Below the pieces are notes generated by a model. That model ran no database searches and was not told the DNA's origin. It saw only the letters and a list, made by a program, of their open reading frames with translations. The position numbers and the translations under genes were made by a program. Below, one piece after another: positions 48,074-56,424 of a stretch of 56,424 nt of DNA (the stretch's first letter is position 1; each line of letters begins with the position of its first letter). This DNA is from Lacimicrobium alkaliphilum (GTDB taxonomy: Bacteria > Pseudomonadota > Gammaproteobacteria > Enterobacterales > Alteromonadaceae). The stretch spans positions 1 to 56,424 of the forward strand of contig NZ_NISX01000024.1 in assembly GCF_002591895.1 (NCBI RefSeq), in the 5' to 3' direction.

Positions 48074-48655
48074 GTGAAAGATCTTATTCTTGCTTCTACC
48101 TCCGTATACCGAAAAACCTGCCTGGAAAAGCTGGGTTTACCCTTCTCATGTGATACCCCTCATTGTGACGAAACGCCCCATAACAATGAGCGGGCAGAGC
48201 AACTGGTAACTCGCCTGGCATTAAAAAAAGCTGAAAGTATCGCCCATAAGCACCACGATGCCCTGATCATCGGTTCTGATCAGGTGGCCTGCATTGAGGA
48301 TGAGATTATCGGCAAACCCCTTAACCATGATACGGCAATCGAACAACTTAGCGCCGCCAGTGGCAAAACTGTTCGCTTCTATACCGGCTTATGTTTGTTT
48401 GACAGTCATGATCAGAGTTATCAGCTTGAAGTGGAAACTTTTGACGTCGTATTTCGTAAGCTTAGCCAGCAACAAATAGAAGGCTACCTGCGCAAGGAGC
48501 AGCCTTATTACTGTGCCGGCAGTTTTAAAAGCGAAGGGCTGGGCATCTGCCTGTTTAAGCGTCTGCAGGGACGGGATCCCAATACTCTGGTCGGCCTGCC
48601 ATTGATTCTGCTCAGTGAAATGCTGCGTAATAAAGGTATCGATGCGCTGGTGTAA
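48074..48655 (+). CDS. yceF: Maf-family nucleotide pyrophosphatase (YceF type)
   Basis: 193 residues (E. coli YceF 194). Hydrolyses modified nucleoside triphosphates, m7GTP in YceF. Maf motifs: LASTSVYRKTCLEKLGLPF, THxDE-like CDETPHNNERAEQLVTRLALKKA, IIGSDQVACIEDEIIGKP, and GRDPNTLVGLPLILLSEML. Divergent from yceD across a 134-base gap. Confidence 0.93.
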   Translation: MKDLILASTSVYRKTCLEKLGLPFSCDTPHCDETPHNNERAEQLVTRLALKKAESIAHKHHDALIIGSDQVACIEDEIIGKPLNHDTAIEQLSAASGKTVRFYTGLCLFDSHDQSYQLEVETFDVVFRKLSQQQIEGYLRKEQPYYCAGSFKSEGLGICLFKRLQGRDPNTLVGLPLILLSEMLRNKGIDALV

Positions 48656-48664
48656 TATTTATTC

Positions 48665-48734
48665 TCTCGCAGGGCCGCAGAGGGCTCTGAGGTTATAAGT
48701 ATAAAGTTCTCAGCGCCTTTGCGCCTCAGCGAGA
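48665..48734. repeat. Imperfect inverted repeat TCTCGC...GCGAGA
   Basis: Arms TCTCGCAGGGCCGCAGAGGG and the reverse complement of CCTTTGCGCCTCAGCGAGA pair imperfectly, with GGTTATAAGTATAAAG in the loop. It begins ten bases after the yceF stop and may serve as its 3' hairpin. Part of the repeat-rich yceF-HAD gap, 48656-49085. Confidence 0.6.
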
Positions 48735-48892
48735 TCAAAGAAAACAGAGAGCTACAGGATTAACTCAGAATCGTAGCCTGCAAGGAGCGAAGCGGACTCG
48801 TCCAGCAACTTTGCTCATTGAAGTGTCGGACTTAAGCCGCGACCTGCGCAAAGGCTGCTGGATTGCGGGAACGAAAATAACAATGGAGGGGC

Positions 48893-48961
48893 TGTAGGGG
48901 CGAATTTATTCGCCTGACTCCGCCAACTTAAACAGGCAAGCCGAATGAATTCGGCCCTACA
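48893..48961. repeat. Paired-palindrome element, TGTAG...CTACA family, copy 2
   Basis: 69 bases with terminal TGTAG/CTACA, palindromes GGCGAATTTATTCGCC (48899-48914) and GCCGAATGAATTCGGC (48940-48955). Same design as 2341-2393. Confidence 0.75.
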
Positions 48962-49050
48962 TCGCCTCTGTGGTAAATATTTCTTTTCGGGTGGTTGGTG
49001 TTTTCGGATTCGGCTGTCGGGTTGGCCGACGAGGTGCATCCCTGCAACGT

Positions 49051-49078
49051 CGGCATACCGTCCATCCCTGGACATAAA
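49051..49078. repeat. Dispersed 28-bp repeat, inverted relative to 2147-2174
   Basis: Reverse complement of the 28 bases at 2147-2174 (core TCCAGGGATGGACGGTATGC) with no mismatch. It lies just beyond the HAD hydrolase stop, as the other copy overlaps the T-run of the terminator that follows the small basic protein gene. Confidence 0.85.
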
Positions 49079-49085
49079 GCCCGGT

Positions 49086-49727
49086 CTACAAAATCAGCTC
49101 AGCAATCTCAGCCAGTGAGTCCACGATCACTTTAGGCTTGTGCTGGCGCAGACGTGCAGTTTCGTGCACACCAAAACTGACACCAACACGATCCATTCCT
49201 AACTGTTCCGCCATATGCAGGTCATAACAGGTATCCCCTATCATCAGCGCTTCATGGGGCTGAACCGACAATTCGGCCAGAATCTGTTCAAGCATATCCG
49301 GATCGGGCTTAGAGCGGGTCTCATCGCCACAGCGTGAGGCACTGAAAAAATGCCCGGTACCTGTCTGTTGCCAGACCCGGTTTAATCCTCTGCGGGCCTT
49401 ACCTGTGGCCACAGCCATCAACATCTGGCGCTGTCTGATCTGTTCCAGTAACTCGATGGCTCCACCAAACAATGGCGTTGGCGTGGGATCATTATCCACA
49501 TACTCCTGACGATAAAGTTCAAATAACAGTTCAGACTGCTGCTCTGGTAATTCGCCAAACAAGCGGGCGATGGCCGGGCGCAAGCTGATACCGATAATAT
49601 CCCGCACCGCGGCCTCTTCTGGTACAGGCAACCCTGCGCGTCTGGCAGAGGTTCGCATGGCCGAAACGATGCGGCCACAGGAGTCCATCAATGTGCCGTC
49701 CCAGTCAAAAATAACCAACTTATACAT
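49086..49727 (-). CDS. HAD-superfamily phosphatase (Gph-like)
   Basis: 213 residues. HAD motif I VIFDWDGTLMDSCG with the nucleophile Asp, motif II in MAVATGKARRGL, motif III/IV SKPDPDMLEQIL and MIGDTCYDLHMA. It has a helical cap of subclass I. Resembles phosphoglycolate-type phosphatases, but no substrate is certain. Six bases after rluC, co-transcribed. Confidence 0.88.
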   Translation of the reverse strand: MYKLVIFDWDGTLMDSCGRIVSAMRTSARRAGLPVPEEAAVRDIIGISLRPAIARLFGELPEQQSELLFELYRQEYVDNDPTPTPLFGGAIELLEQIRQRQMLMAVATGKARRGLNRVWQQTGTGHFFSASRCGDETRSKPDPDMLEQILAELSVQPHEALMIGDTCYDLHMAEQLGMDRVGVSFGVHETARLRQHKPKVIVDSLAEIAELIL

Positions 49728-49732
49728 ACTGC

Positions 49733-50686
49733 TTATACTTCCCGACGTAAGGCGTCCAGCGCCTTTTTTAATGACGGTTCCAGCGGTGCCTGCAATTTCA
49801 GGGTCTCACCTGTTTTAGGGTGCAGGAAACTGATACTGCCGGCATGCAGGAATAAGCGTCTGAGTCCTAATTTGCGCATTCTGTTATCAAAATATTCATC
49901 ACCGTACTTGCTGTCACAGGCAATAGAATGTCCCGCATGCTGACAATGCACGCGGATCTGATGAGTACGGCCGGTCACCGGAAAGGCCTCAACCAATGTC
50001 GCCCCACTGAAATGCTCCAGTACCCGAAAACGGGTCTCAGAGGCCTTTCCTTCCGTTTCCACAGAAACCATGCGCTCACCGGATTTAAGGGTGTTCTTAT
50101 TCAGCGGTGCCTTGACCTTATGTCGGCTGTCAGGCCAGTTCCCCACCACCAACGCCAGGTAGCGCTTATCCACCTGTTTATCCCGCAACTGTTCATGCAG
50201 GGCCTTTAAGCAGGAACGACGCTTAGCCACTAACAAACAACCAGAGGTGTCTCTGTCCAGCCGATGTACCAACTCCAGAAATTTGTCCTGTGAACGCAAC
50301 GACCTGAGTGCTTCGATTACGCCAAAGCTCAAGCCACTGCCACCGTGCACGGCCATTCCCGAAGGTTTATTAATGGCAATCAGAAGCTCATCCTCGTATA
50401 GAATGCAATCTTCAAGGGCCGATACTTTGTCCAGTTTGGCCGAGGGGCCCTCTGTTTTTTCTGCGGTTTTAACAGGCGGAATACGAACCTGATCATTAGC
50501 CTGTAGCTTATAATCAGGTTTGATGCGTTTTTTGTTAACCCGCACTTCACCTTTTCGCAAAATGCGATAAATCAGGCTCTTTGGTACGCCTTTAAGCTGA
50601 GTGCGCAAAAAATTATCAATTCTTTGACCTTCCAGCTCCGGATCCACGAAGATAAATTGTACTTTAGGTGATGTAGATTCTGTCAT
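49733..50686 (-). CDS. rluC: 23S rRNA pseudouridine synthase RluC
   Basis: Forms pseudouridine at 955/2504/2580 (E. coli numbering). 317 residues. N-terminal S4 domain ([34 protein letters not shown]), then the RluA-type catalytic domain with [16 protein letters not shown] (catalytic Asp) and [17 protein letters not shown]. Divergent from rne, as in E. coli. Confidence 0.95.
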   Translation of the reverse strand: MTESTSPKVQFIFVDPELEGQRIDNFLRTQLKGVPKSLIYRILRKGEVRVNKKRIKPDYKLQANDQVRIPPVKTAEKTEGPSAKLDKVSALEDCILYEDELLIAINKPSGMAVHGGSGLSFGVIEALRSLRSQDKFLELVHRLDRDTSGCLLVAKRRSCLKALHEQLRDKQVDKRYLALVVGNWPDSRHKVKAPLNKNTLKSGERMVSVETEGKASETRFRVLEHFSGATLVEAFPVTGRTHQIRVHCQHAGHSIACDSKYGDEYFDNRMRKLGLRRLFLHAGSISFLHPKTGETLKLQAPLEPSLKKALDALRREV

Positions 50687-50877
50687 AGGGGGGCTATTCT
50701 ACTCAATTACTGGCCGGGTTACGACGCTTTTTGCTTCGATTTTTCAGCCTGTTATCCCACCAATTTAGCCTTTGTGAAGCACATAATTACCCTGATGCAA
50801 CTGTCCGGTTATAAAATTACAGGCATTTACTATACAAACCACTGAAATTACAGTCCTTAGCATGAGTTTTTATTAAC

Positions 50878-50907
50878 TTGCCTGACGCACAGGAAGCATG
50901 CGATAAT
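50878..50907 (+). promoter_or_regulatory. Putative rne promoter (extended -10)
   Basis: TTGCCT at 50878-50883, an 18-base spacer, then GATAAT at 50902-50907 with a TGC extended -10 just before it. Transcription would begin near 50914, giving a leader of about 395 bases, similar to the 361-base rne leader of E. coli. Confidence 0.5.
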
Positions 50908-50913
50908 CGCCGG

Positions 50914-51309
50914 GCTTTTGGTCGTGAAAAAGGCCATTTCTGCCAGATTGCAGAACGGGTTCTGTACGCAACAGCGATAATACGCGTAGAGAATGAGCGA
51001 AACAGGTCGGCTGCGAAGAGTGTAATAGTTCGTTTAAGCCAGACAAAACAGAACCCAGGCAATATAGCCAAGATACCCCTAGGTCGCTTGGATATAAAAC
51101 CAAATTATTATTACCAGATTGCTATCGAAGCACAGCATAAGACCAGTTTAGACACCTGCCCGGCCAAACATGCCTGGCAAGTATTAAAGATTAAACAAGT
51201 AGAGAATTTGCTCAGGCTAGAGCCACCTGCCAGTCGGGAGACTGCCCACAAAGACTAGATTGGTGGTGTACTGTTCGCCGATAGTGATCGATACCTATCG
51301 AGTCACAAT
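50914..51309 (+). promoter_or_regulatory. Long 5' leader of rne (possible autoregulatory region)
   Basis: Untranslated stretch of about 395 bases. E. coli RNase E controls its own mRNA through hairpins in a leader of like length; hairpin-capable sequence such as GCAGAACGGGTTCTGT is visible at about 50951. An open frame at 50878-51258 fills the leader but does not look like a protein gene. The remaining gap toward rluC (50687-50877) shows nothing else. Confidence 0.5.
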
Positions 51310-54300
51310 ATGAAAAGAATGTTAATCAACGCAACCCAGCAAGAAGAGTTGCGTGTTGCCCTGGTAGACGGGCAAAAAATGTATGATCTGGATATTGAAA
51401 GCCCGGGTCATGAGCAGAAAAAATCCAATATTTACAAAGGCAAAATCACCCGGGTTGAACCCAGCCTGGAAGCAGCTTTTGTCGATTATGGTGCCGAGCG
51501 CCACGGCTTCCTCCCCTTAAAAGAAATCGCCCGTACCTATTTTCCCAAAGGCTACAACTTTGAGGGCCGTCCGCAGATAAAAGACGCCATCAAGGAAGGC
51601 CAGGAAGTCATCGTACAGATAGACAAAGAGGAACGAGGCCAGAAAGGTGCAGCACTGACGACCTTTATCAGTCTTGCCGGAAGCTACCTGGTACTTATGC
51701 CCAATAATCCCCGTGCCGGTGGCATTTCACGTCGTATTGAAGGCGACGAGCGCACTGAACTGAAACAGGCACTGAATAAACTCAGTCTGCCTGACGGTAT
51801 GGGCCTGATTGTACGTACCGCCGGTGTCGGCAAATCCTTTGAAGAGCTGGAGTGGGATTTAAGCGTACTGCTGACCCATTGGAAAGCCATCACTGAAGCC
51901 TCAGAGTCGCGCCCTGCCCCTTTCCTTATCCATCAGGAAAGCAACGTGATCATTCGTGCTATTCGTGATTATCTGCGCCGTGATATCGGTGAGATCCTGA
52001 TCGATGATGAGAAAATCTTCGATCTCGCCAAACAACATATCGAGTTGGTACGCCCTGATTTTTCCAACCGCGTAAAACGTTATCAGGGCGATGTGCCCCT
52101 GTTCAGCCACTATCAGATAGAAAGCCAGATTGAATCGGCATTTCAGCGTGATGTGCGCCTGCCATCCGGTGGCTCTATAGTGATCGATCAGACCGAAGCT
52201 CTGACTTCTATTGATATCAACTCATCTCGTTCCACTAAGGGCGGTGATATTGAAGAAACGGCTCTGAATACCAACCTTGAAGCAGCCGATGAAATTGCAC
52301 GTCAATTACGTATTCGCGATCTCGGAGGTCTGTTTGTTATCGACTTTATCGATATGGGTCCGGTTCGCCATCAGCGTGAAGTGGAAAAACGTCTCAACGA
52401 TGCCGTGCGCCCCGACAGAGCCAGGGTTCAGTTAGGCCGTATTTCCCGCTTCGGGCTGTTAGAGATGTCTCGTCAGCGCCTGCGACCTTCATTGGGTGAA
52501 TCCGCTCATCATGTGTGCCCTCGTTGTGACGGACACGGAACGGTGCGCGGTACAGAGTCTCTGGCATTGTCAGTATTGCGACTGATGGAAGAAGAAGCGA
52601 TTAAAGATAATACCGGGCAAATTGAAGCTCAGGTGCCGGTCAGTGTGGCCACCTATCTTCTTAATGAAAAGCGTCCTTCTGTAGCCGAACTGGAACGACG
52701 TCATAAGGTCAATCTGCTGATCATACCCAACCCGAATCTGGAGACCCCCCATTACCGGGTATCCCGTCACCGGTCCGACGATCAGATCAGCGATGTCAGC
52801 TACAACGTAGAGCTGGATGACGTGAAAACCATAGAAGCCGATCGCCCCACCAGTAGTCAGCCTGCCCGTGAAGAGCCGGCTCTGAAGACGCTGATTGCAC
52901 CACCTAAGGCCCCACCTGCAGCGAAGGTATCAACCCCTGCGCCTGCACAGAACACACCTCAGGGCCCTTCCCTGCTGGCGAAACTGGGTAAGTGGCTGGG
53001 TGACTTGCTCAAAGAAGAGCCTGTCGAAGCAAAATCAGGCAATGATAAGAATCAGAATAAAGACGCAACGGGTAATCAACGTGGTGGCAGAAATGCCAAT
53101 CGCCGCGGTGAAGGCAGACGCACAAAACCCCAGGACAGTAAGCCTCAATCTGAACGGCCACAAGAGCGTAAACCTGCCACACGCAAACCTCGCAGAGACA
53201 GTGCTGATAATGCCGATACGCAAAAGAAATCAGCCAGAACGCAACCCAAGGAACAACCTGTTCAGGCTAAACAAGAGCAAGCTGAAACTAAGGATACCCA
53301 GAAGCAGCAGCTTGCCGAACGCCGTAAACGTCGTGACAGAAGACGCAGCGTAAGGGTGCAGGACAAAGAAGATCTCACCAATGTAGAGCAGAATGTCGCC
53401 GAGGCTGCAGAAGCAGATCAGGGCAAAACAACGGCACAGGCCAAAACTGAGAGTCAGAAACCTGCTCAGGCTGAAACAGCTGGTCAGAAAAAGGCAGAGA
53501 CTGAAGCATCTTCGACTGATAAAAATACTGACGAAGACAATCAGCAGACAACCACGACTGATGAGAAAGGTGCTGAAACCAGCCGTAATCGTAGTCGTCG
53601 CTCGCCTCGCCATATCCGAGCGGCTGGTCAGAAACGTCGTAAGGATCAGGCAGAGGAACAGCAGGCAGAGAGCCCTGAACAGTCTACCCTGAGTCATGCT
53701 GATGAGGCAGAAGTTAAGCCGGCTGACAGTGAAAACAAGGCACAACCCCTTAACGATGTGCCTCCGGTAGATAATACATCAGCAGCCGTTGAAGCAAAAA
53801 GCACGCAGGCCAGCAAAGTTGTAGGTGCCCCGAGTACCGATGACATTGGTAAAGACACGCCTGAGGCTGAGCAACCTGTACAGGTAAATACTGAACAAGT
53901 GCAAAGCAAAGGCGCTGAGGCAGACGCATCCCCGACAGAGAAAGCCGTTGCATCCGAATCTGTTGAAAAAGCGCCTGAGGCCGAAAAGACGGAGAAGTCG
54001 GCAAAAGCCACAGCTGCGTCTGACAAGAAAGAGGAATCTGAAGCCACAGAAGTTAAGGCGAAAGCTGAAACACCCAAGGCTGAGAAACCCAAAAGAGCAC
54101 CTCGTAAGCCGCGGCGTAAAACCCCGGAACAGGTTGAAATAGCCCTGGACGAGACTGATGATAAAGCAGAGAAAACCGCAGACCAAGCGACTGAAGAGCA
54201 GAAACCGTCTGCAGTTGCTGAGCAGCCGACTAATGCTAAACCGGATGAACCAAAACAGGCTGAGCCTGTAGCGGAGAAATCTGAAGAGGTCTCTGAAAAG

Positions 54301-54591
54301 CCGGCAGCAACGTCTGAAGCAAAGACAAAAGCAGAGCCGAAAACAACGGCAAAAGACGAGAGCAAGTCAGTAGAGGTGATATCCGAAAAGCCGGTGAAAA
54401 AGGTAAGCTTTATGTCTCACCCCATGGCAAAACCCTCAAGCCTGAGCGATGAGTTCAGCGAGATCACCATCTCAGCCATAGACAATGAACAGCGCCAGGG
54501 GCTGAAAAAATCAGGCAAGACTGCCAGTCAGTCGAGCCTGAGTAATCAGGCGAATGCGCCGGCCGGTAAGCCATCCAGTCTGAACCCGTAA
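51310..54591 (+). CDS. rne: Ribonuclease E
   Basis: Central endoribonuclease of RNA decay and rRNA/tRNA processing; 1093 residues (E. coli 1061). Catalytic half: S1 domain about residues 36-120, 5' sensor, DNase I-like part with SIDINSS and VIDFIDMG (two catalytic Asp), and zinc-link CPRCDGHG with Cys403/Cys406. From about residue 520 on the protein is disordered: basic patches ([27 protein letters not shown]), long Glu/Lys/Ala-rich repeats, and a C-terminal FMSHPMAKP segment resembling the APMxxP-type motif near the PNPase-binding end of E. coli RNase E. Confidence 0.96.
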   Translation: MKRMLINATQQEELRVALVDGQKMYDLDIESPGHEQKKSNIYKGKITRVEPSLEAAFVDYGAERHGFLPLKEIARTYFPKGYNFEGRPQIKDAIKEGQEVIVQIDKEERGQKGAALTTFISLAGSYLVLMPNNPRAGGISRRIEGDERTELKQALNKLSLPDGMGLIVRTAGVGKSFEELEWDLSVLLTHWKAITEASESRPAPFLIHQESNVIIRAIRDYLRRDIGEILIDDEKIFDLAKQHIELVRPDFSNRVKRYQGDVPLFSHYQIESQIESAFQRDVRLPSGGSIVIDQTEALTSIDINSSRSTKGGDIEETALNTNLEAADEIARQLRIRDLGGLFVIDFIDMGPVRHQREVEKRLNDAVRPDRARVQLGRISRFGLLEMSRQRLRPSLGESAHHVCPRCDGHGTVRGTESLALSVLRLMEEEAIKDNTGQIEAQVPVSVATYLLNEKRPSVAELERRHKVNLLIIPNPNLETPHYRVSRHRSDDQISDVSYNVELDDVKTIEADRPTSSQPAREEPALKTLIAPPKAPPAAKVSTPAPAQNTPQGPSLLAKLGKWLGDLLKEEPVEAKSGNDKNQNKDATGNQRGGRNANRRGEGRRTKPQDSKPQSERPQERKPATRKPRRDSADNADTQKKSARTQPKEQPVQAKQEQAETKDTQKQQLAERRKRRDRRRSVRVQDKEDLTNVEQNVAEAAEADQGKTTAQAKTESQKPAQAETAGQKKAETEASSTDKNTDEDNQQTTTTDEKGAETSRNRSRRSPRHIRAAGQKRRKDQAEEQQAESPEQSTLSHADEAEVKPADSENKAQPLNDVPPVDNTSAAVEAKSTQASKVVGAPSTDDIGKDTPEAEQPVQVNTEQVQSKGAEADASPTEKAVASESVEKAPEAEKTEKSAKATAASDKKEESEATEVKAKAETPKAEKPKRAPRKPRRKTPEQVEIALDETDDKAEKTADQATEEQKPSAVAEQPTNAKPDEPKQAEPVAEKSEEVSEKPAATSEAKTKAEPKTTAKDESKSVEVISEKPVKKVSFMSHPMAKPSSLSDEFSEITISAIDNEQRQGLKKSGKTASQSSLSNQANAPAGKPSSLNP

Positions 54592-54612
54592 AACCGTCAG
54601 ACTGATCATAAA

Positions 54613-54638
54613 GAGCCGCTGATTTCAGCGGCTTTTTT
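54613..54638 (+). terminator. Rho-independent terminator of rne
   Basis: GAGCCGCTGATTTCAGCGGC hairpin followed by six T, 21 bases after the rne stop. Confidence 0.9.
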
Positions 54639-54699
54639 GTTCACTATACCGAAGTGGTTCACCCATTTTTTATGGCTTTTCGCGTCTGTGCTGAAAAGC

Positions 54700-55089
54700 C
54701 TACTCTGTGTCAACGATCACCATATGTGCCGCCGCAGCGTCAATCACCTCAACGTGTAAATACTGACAATCGAGCTGATACTTCTGGTTGGCATCGCGAA
54801 CCACACGGCCAAGCAATTCCAGCGCGTTATTTTTACGCTCAGGCATCACCAGCAGCTCAATGCGCAAACTGCTTTCCTGGATCACCGACTCCGGCGGATA
54901 ATGTCGCTGATGGTTATTCCCCTCTTTTGACCAGAACCCCACCCCCTTGCTGATAAACACCCCACCAAAGCCTTCGGTTAATTGCCGGCCAATATAGCCG
55001 GTAATCTTTTCAAGCTCTGAAGATGTTGAGCCGAGCAAGGCAATAATCTTCAATCGCCCGTTTTCTTGTGCCGGAACAATACTTTTCAT
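54700..55089 (-). CDS. Hypothetical small protein, possibly PII-like/ferredoxin fold
   Basis: 129 residues, no signal peptide. Predicted pattern strand-helix-strand-strand-helix-strand: RLKIIALLG, LEKITGYIGRQLTEGFGG, VFISKGVGFWSKEG, LRIELLVMP, NALELLGRVVRDANQKY, LHVEVIDA. This resembles small ferredoxin-fold/PII-like or DUF3574-type proteins, but I cannot assign it to one. One base separates it from the membrane protein gene that precedes it, so the two are expressed together. Convergent with rne. Confidence 0.65.
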   Translation of the reverse strand: MKSIVPAQENGRLKIIALLGSTSSELEKITGYIGRQLTEGFGGVFISKGVGFWSKEGNNHQRHYPPESVIQESSLRIELLVMPERKNNALELLGRVVRDANQKYQLDCQYLHVEVIDAAAAHMVIVDTE

Positions 55090-55090
55090 A

Positions 55091-56386
55091 TCAGGACTCG
55101 CTACGGTAAATCAGAAACACCACTGCGATCACAATAGCCACAGCACCATAGAGTACGCCATCGGCTGGCAGACGGTAAAACAGATCCAGCATTCCGGGTA
55201 AATGATCTTCCCGCAGCCCTTCACTCTCACTCAACATAACCAGCGAAATGTCCAGTATTGCCAGACCGCCAATAAAGGCCAGCAACGCCTGCACCAGTCT
55301 ACCCTGCTTTATTCGCCGTTCCTGAAAACGCCTTGATATGCGCTCCCTGAGTAGTCCGGCCCAGCCCATCACATTGTCAAACTGCCCCGTGGTATTCCAG
55401 GCTTCATGAATAGTGTTGACCATAGTGCGGCGACTTCCCTGCACACCATACAACGCCTGGCCATGCTGAAGGCGCACATAATCGAGATGATCCAGCTTAT
55501 TCTCAACCTGGCGCAGCAGTCTGTTTTTCGCCCGTGAAATTCCCCGCCGGGCTACATAAATCTCTAACTGACTGAGATCATCGTTCAGTTGCTGCAAATA
55601 TAACGACAGGATCACTGAATAAAACTGACACAGACTCATGGCCCGGATAAGATTACGCTGCTCCTGTGCAGAATCACAATCAATCAGCAGGCTGTTGCCT
55701 GACCCCACATAGAGTGAAAACTGCTTATTTTGTAGTACTGTGTCTTCCTGTGCGTCGGCCCATGTCATCCACTGCTCATAGTCATGACTTTGACTGTTCA
55801 CCAGCGCGATACGGGCCACCCATAAGGCCTCACGGTTTAAAAGCTGTTGCCGGGCGACGTCACGGTAAACCACAAACTCTTCAATACTGCGCCAGCGCCA
55901 TGATACCGGAGTTTTATTACTCAACTGCTCTGCCAACGGTTGCATTAGCTCATCCACTACTCTGCAGACCAGATCATTAGTCAGGGCAGTCAGAGTTCTG
56001 TCAAGTTTCGTTGATGGTTCAGCCTTCACCTCCCATTGAGCGAAAAGTACTGCTACCGTGTCATCGTAAAGGTGTACCTGAAAATTCAGCAATCTGATGT
56101 TTGTATCGGACTGGCTGATTGACTGAAATAGCTCATCAGTGGGAACAACAAATGCGATGGGCTGAAAAAAACCGGGAATGGCATCATGGTTTAACGAACC
56201 ATAGCCAAACGGCCAGTCGGGCGCCTGCACCGTAAAGCCCTGATTAGGAAGCATAGTGGCCAGTTCGGCTCGAACCTGCTCCAGTTCAGACTCTGTCAGT
56301 CGCTCACTACGCAGATTAATTGGTGTGCGAAAAGGCGCAATACTGATCAGGTGTGTTGGGGTTATCTGGCTTTGCTCGCTTGACAC
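55091..56386 (-). CDS. Hypothetical protein with large cytosolic domain and two C-terminal membrane helices
   Basis: 431 residues. Residues 1-~250 are a mixed, probably soluble domain (PFGYGSLNHDAIPGFFQPIA ...). Residues ~250-350 are long helices with coiled-coil character (LNDDLSQLEIYVARRGISRA, RQVENKLDHLDYVRLQ). Two apolar helices follow near the end (ALLAFIGGLAILDISLVML and GVLYGAVAIVIAVVFLIYR) with a ~25-residue loop between. The layout recalls CorA-like or RMD1-type proteins, but no GMN motif is seen and the family is not recognised. Confidence 0.65.
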   Translation of the reverse strand: MSSEQSQITPTHLISIAPFRTPINLRSERLTESELEQVRAELATMLPNQGFTVQAPDWPFGYGSLNHDAIPGFFQPIAFVVPTDELFQSISQSDTNIRLLNFQVHLYDDTVAVLFAQWEVKAEPSTKLDRTLTALTNDLVCRVVDELMQPLAEQLSNKTPVSWRWRSIEEFVVYRDVARQQLLNREALWVARIALVNSQSHDYEQWMTWADAQEDTVLQNKQFSLYVGSGNSLLIDCDSAQEQRNLIRAMSLCQFYSVILSLYLQQLNDDLSQLEIYVARRGISRAKNRLLRQVENKLDHLDYVRLQHGQALYGVQGSRRTMVNTIHEAWNTTGQFDNVMGWAGLLRERISRRFQERRIKQGRLVQALLAFIGGLAILDISLVMLSESEGLREDHLPGMLDLFYRLPADGVLYGAVAIVIAVVFLIYRSES

Positions 56387-56424
56387 TTATTACGTCCGTT
56401 TAGGAGAGTGTAAAGGATTTTGTG

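Noticed and set aside
50878-51258. 126-codon plus-strand frame upstream of rne
   Set aside because: It begins inside the best rne promoter, has no ribosome-binding site, and its mixed composition fits a structured leader better than a protein.
53694-54365. 223-codon frame antisense to the rne tail
   Set aside because: Mirror of the Glu/Lys/Ala repeats, giving a Ser/Ala/Phe-rich string; no start signal.

Overview
The window looks like a chromosomal backbone segment of a marine or aquatic gammaproteobacterium, most likely of the order Alteromonadales. This is inferred from gene order and protein character, not from a database search. Nearly every gene is housekeeping, and several blocks follow the order known from E. 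coli, Shewanella and Vibrio. I see no prophage, plasmid, CRISPR array, transposase or defence island. The unusual material lies in the intergenic DNA and the 5' leaders.

Layout: (1) 1-4.9 kb: cmoM and a NIF3 protein; a small Lys/Ala-tailed protein; a 375-bp patch of stacked repeats; then ybgA-like and phr photolyase genes. (2) 5.0-12.1 kb: the translation operon thrS-infC-rpmI-rplT-pheS-pheT-ihfA, all on the minus strand. infC uses an AUU start. The thrS leader carries a tRNA-Thr anticodon-arm look-alike followed by a terminator-like hairpin. (3) 12.2-17.2 kb: START-domain protein, fructosamine kinase, pteridine reductase, CPXCG protein and DUF3080 lipoprotein, converging on a UbiA-type prenyltransferase and a DUF1772 protein. 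(4) 17.3-18.0 kb: tRNA-Ser(UGA), followed on its own strand by three ~178-bp tandem repeats that each contain a tRNA T-arm remnant, resembling the E. coli tyrT/rtT arrangement. (5) 18.2-20.3 kb: Bax-inhibitor/YccA protein and the tusDCB-tusE sulfur relay. (6) 20.7-28.9 kb: serS-crcB-rarA-lolA-ftsK-lrp with ald divergent from lrp. (7) 28.9-36.5 kb: small and accessory genes (NTF2-like protein, parvulin, EF-hand protein, trhO, an SLC12-type transporter, cold-shock protein, HD hydrolase, several unknown small proteins). (8) 36.8-48.7 kb: the fatty-acid/cell-envelope block yceD-rpmF-plsX-fabH-fabD-fabG-acpP-fabF-pabC-mltG-tmk-holB-tatD, with maf/yceF divergent. It is interrupted by short inverted-repeat elements. 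(9) 49.1-56.4 kb: HAD phosphatase-rluC, divergent rne with a long leader, then a two-gene unit of unknown function (a small possibly PII/ferredoxin-fold protein and a two-helix membrane protein).

Functional links: tRNA modification and charging recur (cmoM, trhO, tus, thrS, serS, pheST, rluC, tRNA-Ser). The fab/plsX cluster supplies acyl-ACP, with acpP as carrier. rarA, holB, phr, ihfA and ftsK serve replication, repair and chromosome handling.

The best candidates for undescribed biology are the tRNA-Ser repeat array (arms diverge but pairing is kept), the thrS leader, at least three families of small paired-hairpin repeats with more than one copy in the window, two unlisted small proteins of 44 and 41 residues, and the gene pair at 54.7-56.4 kb.
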